This document shows, in pieces, positions 59,669-64,000 of a DNA stretch of 64,000 nt; the stretch's first letter is position 1; each line of letters opens with the position of its first letter. The stretch spans positions 1,674,001-1,738,000 of the forward strand of contig NC_057845.1 in NCBI RefSeq assembly GCF_910594005.1. The letters run 5' to 3'. The stretch comes from Cervus elaphus. Taxonomy: Eukaryota > Chordata > Mammalia > Artiodactyla > Cervidae. The position numbers and the translations under genes were made by a program. The notes beneath the pieces were generated by a model, which saw nothing but the letters and a program-made list of their open reading frames with translations, searched no databases and was not told the DNA's origin.

Positions 59669-60463
59669 TCAGGATCCCTCTAGCCTTGAAACAGTGTTCT
59701 TGGGGTTTCTCTGGAGTGCCATCAAGGAAATCAAGGCTCCTTTCAATTGTGATTTGCAAGACGGAATTGCTCTGCATGCAGTGCAGGGGAATCGGGCCTT
59801 ATCTCGCGGCGAGGGGGAAGTCTCATGGTTTTTCTCGAGTTGCGGCGGGAACCTGGGGTATATTCTCGAGTTACGACGGGGATGGCCCTTCCACAAACGT
59901 GTTTCTTCAGCGACGTCAGGACTCCTGCCTAGTTGCGAGGGACAACTCGGGATTCTCCTCGAGGCTTGGCAGGGCAATTGGGACGCCTCTCCAGCTGAGG
60001 CGGGAGACCAAGGGTCCCTTTCCACGTGCCACAGGAATCCTGGGACTCCTATCAAGTTTCACGAGGAGTCAGGCATCGTCTCCTTTGGAGGGACTGATCT
60101 CCGCGTACCTCTGGAATTTTCAAAGGATGTGAGGCCTCTGGTCACGATGAGGTGGGGAACTAGATCTTTCTCTGTGGTCTCCACAGGGGATTCAGACAAC
60201 CTTTCGTCTTCGGAGATGCAAGACGAGCCTGCATTCAAGTCACTGCAGGGATATCCGGCCTTATTTCGAGTCAGGGCATCGCGGTGTCCATTCCACTTGT
60301 GGCCGCAAACTCAGGGTCACTCTCACATACCTAGAGCTGAGAGAAGCCTCCTCTTGAGGTGCTTGTGGTAAGGTGGTATTCCTCTGGAGTCGAAGCCAGG
60401 GACTAATCTCTCATCTCGAGTTGATTTTGGTCCACGGAGCTCTTTCGTGTTGCTACAGTGACC
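59669..60463 (+). repeat. Monomer M76, second copy of M71
   Basis: 795 bp with every private variant of M71, including the gttgattttggtcc deletion. Confidence 0.96.
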
Positions 60464-61258
60464 TCAGGATGCCTCTAGCCTTGAAACAGTGTTCTTGGGG
60501 TTTCTCTGGAGTGCCATCAAGGAAATCAAGGCTCCTTTCATGTGTGATGTGCAACACGGAATTGCTCTGCACGCAGTGCAGGGGAATCGGGCCTCATCTC
60601 GCGGCGATGGGGAAGTCTCATGGATTTTCTCGAGTTGCGGCGGGAACCTGGGGATTATTCTCGAGTTACGACGGGGATCGCCCTACGACACAAGTATTTG
60701 TTCAGCGACGTCAGGACTCCTGCCTAGTTGCGAGGGACAACTCGGGATTCTCCTCGAGGCTTGGCAGGGCAATTGGGACGCCTCTTCACCTGAGGCGGGA
60801 GACCAAGAGTCCCTTTCCATGTGCCACAGGAATCCTGGGACTCCTATCAAGTTTCACGAGGAGTCAGGCATCGTCTCCTTTGGAGGCACTGATCTCCGCG
60901 TACCTCTGGAGTTTTCAAAAGATGTGAGGCCTCCGGTCGCGATGAGGTGGAGAACTAGGTTTTTCTCTGTGGTATTCACAGGGGATTCAGACATCCTTTC
61001 GTCTTGGGAGATGCAAGACGAGCCTGCATTCAAGTCACTGCAGGGGTATCCGGCCTTAATTCGAGTCAGGGCATTGCGGTTTCCATTCCACTTGAGGCCA
61101 CAAACTCAGGGTCCCTCTCACATAGCTAGAGCTGAGAGAAGCCTCCTCTTGAGGTGCTTGTGGTAAGGTGGTATTCCTCTGGAGTCGAAGCCAGGGACTA
61201 ATCTCTCATCTCGAGTTGATTTTGGTCCACGGAGCTCTTTCCTGTTGCTACAGTGACC
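60464..61258 (+). repeat. Monomer M77, second copy of M72
   Basis: 795 bp; differs from M72 at gcggcgatgg and ttgaggcc only, as far as I can see. Confidence 0.96.
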
Positions 61259-62054
61259 TCAGGATGCCTCTAGCCTTGAAACAGTGTTCTTGGGGTTTCT
61301 CTGGAGTGCCATCAAGGAAATCAAGGCTCCTTTCATGGGTGATGTGCAACACGGAATTGCTCTGCACGCAGTGCAGGGGAATCGGGCCTCATCTCGCGGC
61401 GAGGGGGAAGTCTCATGGATTTTCTCGAGTTGCGGCGGGAACCTGGGGTATATTCTCGAGTTACGACGGGGATGGCCCTACCACACAAGTGTTTGTTCAG
61501 CGACGTCAGGACTCCTGCCTAGTTGCGATGGAAAACTCGGGATTGTCCTCGAGGTTTGGCAGGGAAATTGGGACGCCTCTCCAGCTGAGGCGGGAGACCA
61601 AGGGTCCCTTTCCACGTGCCACAGGAATCCTGGGACTCCTATCAAGTTTCACGAGGAGTCAGGCATCGTCTCCTTTGGAGGCACTGATCTCCGCGTACCT
61701 CTGGAATTTTCAAAGGATATGAGGCCTCCGGTTGCGATGAGGTGGGGAACTAGGTCTTTCTCTGTGGTCTCCACAGGGGATTCAGACATCCTTTCGTCTT
61801 GGGAGATGCAAGACGAGCCTGCATTCAAGTCACTGCAGGGATATCCGGCCTTATTTCGAGGCAGGGCATTGCGGTGTCCATTCCACTTGAGGCCGCAAAC
61901 TCAGGGTCCCTCTCCCATACCTAGAGCTGAGAGAAGCCTCGTCTTGAGGTGCTTGTGGTAAGGTGGTTGTTCTCTGCAGTCAAAGCCAGGGACTAACCTC
62001 TCATCTCGAGTTGATTTTTGGTCCACGAAGCTCTTTCGTGTTGCTACAGTGACC
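61259..62054 (+). repeat. Monomer M78, second copy of M73 then divergent
   Basis: Copies M73 (catgggtgatg is the one change) to about 61705, then leaves class G: ggatatgagg, ccggttgcg, tttcgaggcagg, tctcccatacc, gcctcgtc and ggtggttgttctctgc. Confidence 0.95.
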
Positions 62055-62850
62055 TCAGGATCCCTCTAGCCTTGAAATAGTGTTCTTGGGGTTTCTCTGG
62101 AGTGCCATCAGGGAAATCAAAGCTCCTTTCATTCGTGATGTGCAACACGGAATTGCTCTGCATGCAGTGCAGGAGAATCGGGCCTCATCTCACGGCGAGG
62201 GGGAAGTCTCATGGTTTTTCTCGAGTTGCGGCGGGAACGTGGGGTACATTCTCGAGTTACGACGGGGATGGCCCTTCCAACCACGTGTTTGTTCAGCCTC
62301 GTCAGGACTCCAGCCTAGTTTCGAGGGACAACTCGGGATTCTCCTCGAGGCTTGGCAGGGCAATTGGGACGCCTCTCCACCTGAGGCGGGAGACCAAGTG
62401 TCCCTTTCCCCGTGCCACAAGAATCCTGGGACTCATATCAAGTTTCACGAGGAGTCAGGCATCGTCTCCTTTGGAGGCACGGATCTCTGCCTACCTCTGG
62501 AGTTTTCAAAGGATGTGAGGCCTCCTGTCGCGATGAGGTGGGGAACTAGGTTTTTCTCTGTGGTCTCCACAGGGGATTCAGACATCCTTTCATCTTGGGA
62601 GATGCAAGACGAGCCTGCATTCAAGTCATTGCAGGGATATCCGGCCTTATTTCGAGGCAGGGCATCGCGGTGTCCATTCCACTTGAGGCCGCAAACTCAG
62701 GGTCCCTCTCACATACCTAGAGCTGAGAGAAGCCTCCTCTTGAGGTGCTTGTGGTAAGGTGGTATTCCCCTGGAGTCGAAGCCAGGGACTAACCCCTCAT
62801 CTCGAGTTGATTTTTGGTCCACGGAGCTCTTTCGTGTTGCTACAGTGACG
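62055..62850 (+). repeat. Monomer M79, highly diverged
   Basis: gaaatagtg, catcaggg, aaagctcc, cattcgtgatg, gcaggagaatcg, aacgtggggtacattc, cagcctcgtc, ctccagcc, gtttcgagg, cccgtgccacaag, actcatatc, cacggatctctgcc and tttcgaggcagg (also M78). Confidence 0.95.
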
Positions 62851-63646
62851 TCAGGATCCCTCTAGCCTGGAAACAGTTTTCTTGGGGTTTCTCTGGAGTG
62901 CCATCAAGGAAATCAAGGCTCCTTTCATGTGTGATGTGCAACACGGAATTGCTCTGCACGCAGTGCCGGGGAATCGGGCCTCAGCTCGCGGCTAGGGGGA
63001 AGTCTCATGGTTTTTCTCGAGCTGCGGCGGGAACCTGGGGTATATTCTCGAGTTAGGACGGGGATGGCCCTTCCACACACGTGTTTGTTCAGCGACGTCA
63101 GGATTTCTGCCTAGTTGCGAGGGACAACTCGGGATTCTCCTCGAGGCTTTTCAGGGCAATTGGGATGCCTCTCCAGCTGAGGCTGGAGACCAAGGTTCCC
63201 TTTCCACGTGCCACAGGAATCCTGGGGCTCCTATCAAGTTTCAGGAGGAGTCAGGCATCGTCTCCTTTGGTGGCACTGATCTCCGCGTACCTCTGGAGTT
63301 ATCAAAGGATGTGAGGCCTCCGGTCGCGATGAGGTGGGGAACTAGGTCTTTCTCTGTGGTCTCCACAGGGGATTCAGACAGCCTTTCACCTTGGGAAATG
63401 CAAGACGATCCTGCATTCAAGTCACTGCAGGGATATCCGGCCTTATTTCGAGTCAGGGCATCGCGGTTTCCATTCCACTTGATGCCGCTAACTCAGGTTC
63501 CCTCTCACATACCTAGAGCTGAAAGAAGCCTCCTCTTGAGGAACTTGTGGTAAGGTGGTTTTATTCTGGATTCGAAGCCAGGTACTAACCTCTCATCTCG
63601 AGTTGATTTTTGGCCCACGGAGCTCTGTTGTGTTGCTACAGTGACC
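62851..63646 (+). repeat. Monomer M80, second copy of M55
   Basis: Repeats M55's private set. Differs at cctggaaacagttttc, gtgccgggg, tcgagctgcgg, gtcagggcatcg, aggtactaac and gctctgttgtg, so it is older than the five-monomer duplication. Confidence 0.95.
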
Positions 63647-64000
63647 TCAGGATCCCTCTAGCCTTGAAACAGTGTTCTTGGGGTTTCTCTGGAGTGCCAT
63701 CAAGCAAATCAAGGCTCCTTTCATGTGTGATGTGCAACACGGAATTGCTCTGCACACAATGCAGCGAAATCGGGCCTGATCTCGCGGCAAGGGGGAAGTC
63801 TCATGGTTTTTCTCGAGTTGCGGCGGGAACCTGGGGTATATTCTCGAGTTACGACGGGGATGGCCCTTCCACACATGTGTTTGTTCAGCGACGTCAGGAC
63901 TCCTGCCTAGTTGCGAGGGACAACTCGGGATTCTCCTGCAAGCTTGGAAGGGCAATTGGGATGCCTCTCCAGCTGAGGCGGGAGACCAAGGGTCCCTATC
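63647..64000 (+). repeat. Partial monomer M81, second copy of M56
   Basis: 354 bp to the window edge. Shares atcaagcaaatc, gcacacaatgcagcgaaa, cctgcaagcttggaagg and gtccctatc with M56; differs at gatgtgcaac, gcggcaagg, gttacgacgggg and cacatgtg. Confidence 0.94.

Larger units (their letters stand above)
53740..61705 (+). repeat. Tandem duplication of a 3,978-bp five-monomer unit
   Basis: Bases from about 53740 to 57717 repeat at 57718-61695, offset 3,978 bp (five monomers). The pairs are M69/M74, M70/M75, M71/M76, M72/M77 and the 5-prime part of M73/M78, plus the 3-prime part of M68/M73. By eye I count seven single-base differences in the unit (four in M70/M75, two in M72/M77, one in M73/M78). 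Both outer ends of the match fall at the same monomer position, near ctccgc and tacctctgg, where flanking variants appear (ccgcctacc at 53.74 kb; ctggaatttt and ggatatgagg near 61.7 kb). That is the footprint of one unequal exchange. Confidence 0.92.
1..64000 (+). repeat. Satellite array, ~796-bp monomers, ruminant satellite I-like
   Basis: The landmark tcaggatccctctagcc recurs (sometimes with one or two changes) every 793-797 bp from base 1 to 63647, always on the same strand, so 80 complete monomers and one partial lie head to tail with no inversion or insertion. Class labels used below rest on diagnostic variants. A: 795 bp, gttgtggcgg, tgttccgcg, cacgtggacagg, tttggcggc; A-prime has cacgtgcacagg. 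B: cacggctcc, cgcagcgag, ggctgggcagg, tcatctgtgacggtag. C: ttaggatcgctctaacc, aagggtcc, gaggtggga. D: ctcgagtcttgg, ctcctcgtacc. E: gttacaacgg, cagctacg, ccgcatacc, gcaaaatcag, agagttgag. F: gtgtagggg, attatcgagttacgatgcg, tttgacgagaag, tccgcagggg. H: aggatacctc, gcacacagtg. G: atgtttgatg, catggtatttc, cgtcaccacttctgcc. J: gtgcaactcgg, gcggctggaacc. K: ccttttatgtg, gttaggacggggattgcc. The link to ruminant satellite I (bovine 1.715, sheep/goat and cervid relatives with 31-bp subrepeats) is inference from architecture. Confidence 0.93.

Noticed and set aside
1..64000. CRISPR array (short repeats with regular spacing)
   Set aside because: The 31-bp blocks are degenerate and contiguous with no unique spacers, and the higher period is 796 bp. 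This is satellite structure.
1..64000. Transposable element, retroviral or SINE/LINE insertion
   Set aside because: Unit spacing never departs from 793-797 bp, and no poly(A) tail, terminal repeat or target-site duplication interrupts any monomer.
1..64000. rDNA or multicopy tRNA cluster
   Set aside because: No conserved rRNA segments or tRNA A/B-box cloverleaf arrangement could be recognised in the monomer.

Overview
The whole 64 kb is one uninterrupted, head-to-tail tandem satellite DNA array. I find no gene, RNA gene, transposon insertion or unique-sequence island. The unit is about 796 bp (range 793-797). There are 80 complete monomers (M1-M80) and one partial (M81), all in the same orientation, with the landmark tcaggatccctctagcc at every unit start (often with one or two changes). 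Each monomer is itself built from degenerate 31-bp subrepeats: 25 x 31 bp plus about 21 bp.

Organism: G+C- and CpG-rich satellite with a 31-bp subrepeat and a monomer near 0.8 kb matches what is known of ruminant (Pecora) centromeric satellite I, the family of the bovine 1.715 satellite, sheep/goat satellite I and cervid satellite I. I infer a pericentromeric or centromeric segment from a cervid or bovid-like ruminant. The species cannot be fixed from the sequence alone, and the family assignment comes from memory of the family's architecture, not from a search.

Layout: (1) 1 to about 31 kb is a mosaic of a few very similar monomer classes (A, B, C, D, E, F, H) in recurring orders. A seven-monomer higher-order repeat is visible at 2.4-13.5 kb, followed by contracted and reshuffled versions. 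(2) About 31-35 kb is a transition zone of idiosyncratic monomers (M40-M44). (3) 35-41.4 kb holds classes G, J and K in a partial four-monomer duplication. (4) 41.4-43.0 kb is a single-monomer duplication whose copies differ at two adjacent bases. (5) 43-53.7 kb is the most heterogeneous part, with alternating dimer patterns. (6) 53.7-61.7 kb is a near-perfect tandem duplication of a 3,978-bp five-monomer unit. (7) 62.85 kb to the end is a second copy of the M55-M56 segment found 19.9 kb upstream.

The many 100-261-residue open frames are by-products of G+C-rich repeat DNA. The 796-bp period is not a multiple of three, homologous frames are interrupted at different sites in different monomers, and frames are open on both strands. 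No new protein or RNA system is present. The interest lies in the array's history: duplication boundaries, hybrid monomers, shared diagnostic deletions and long-range copied patches.
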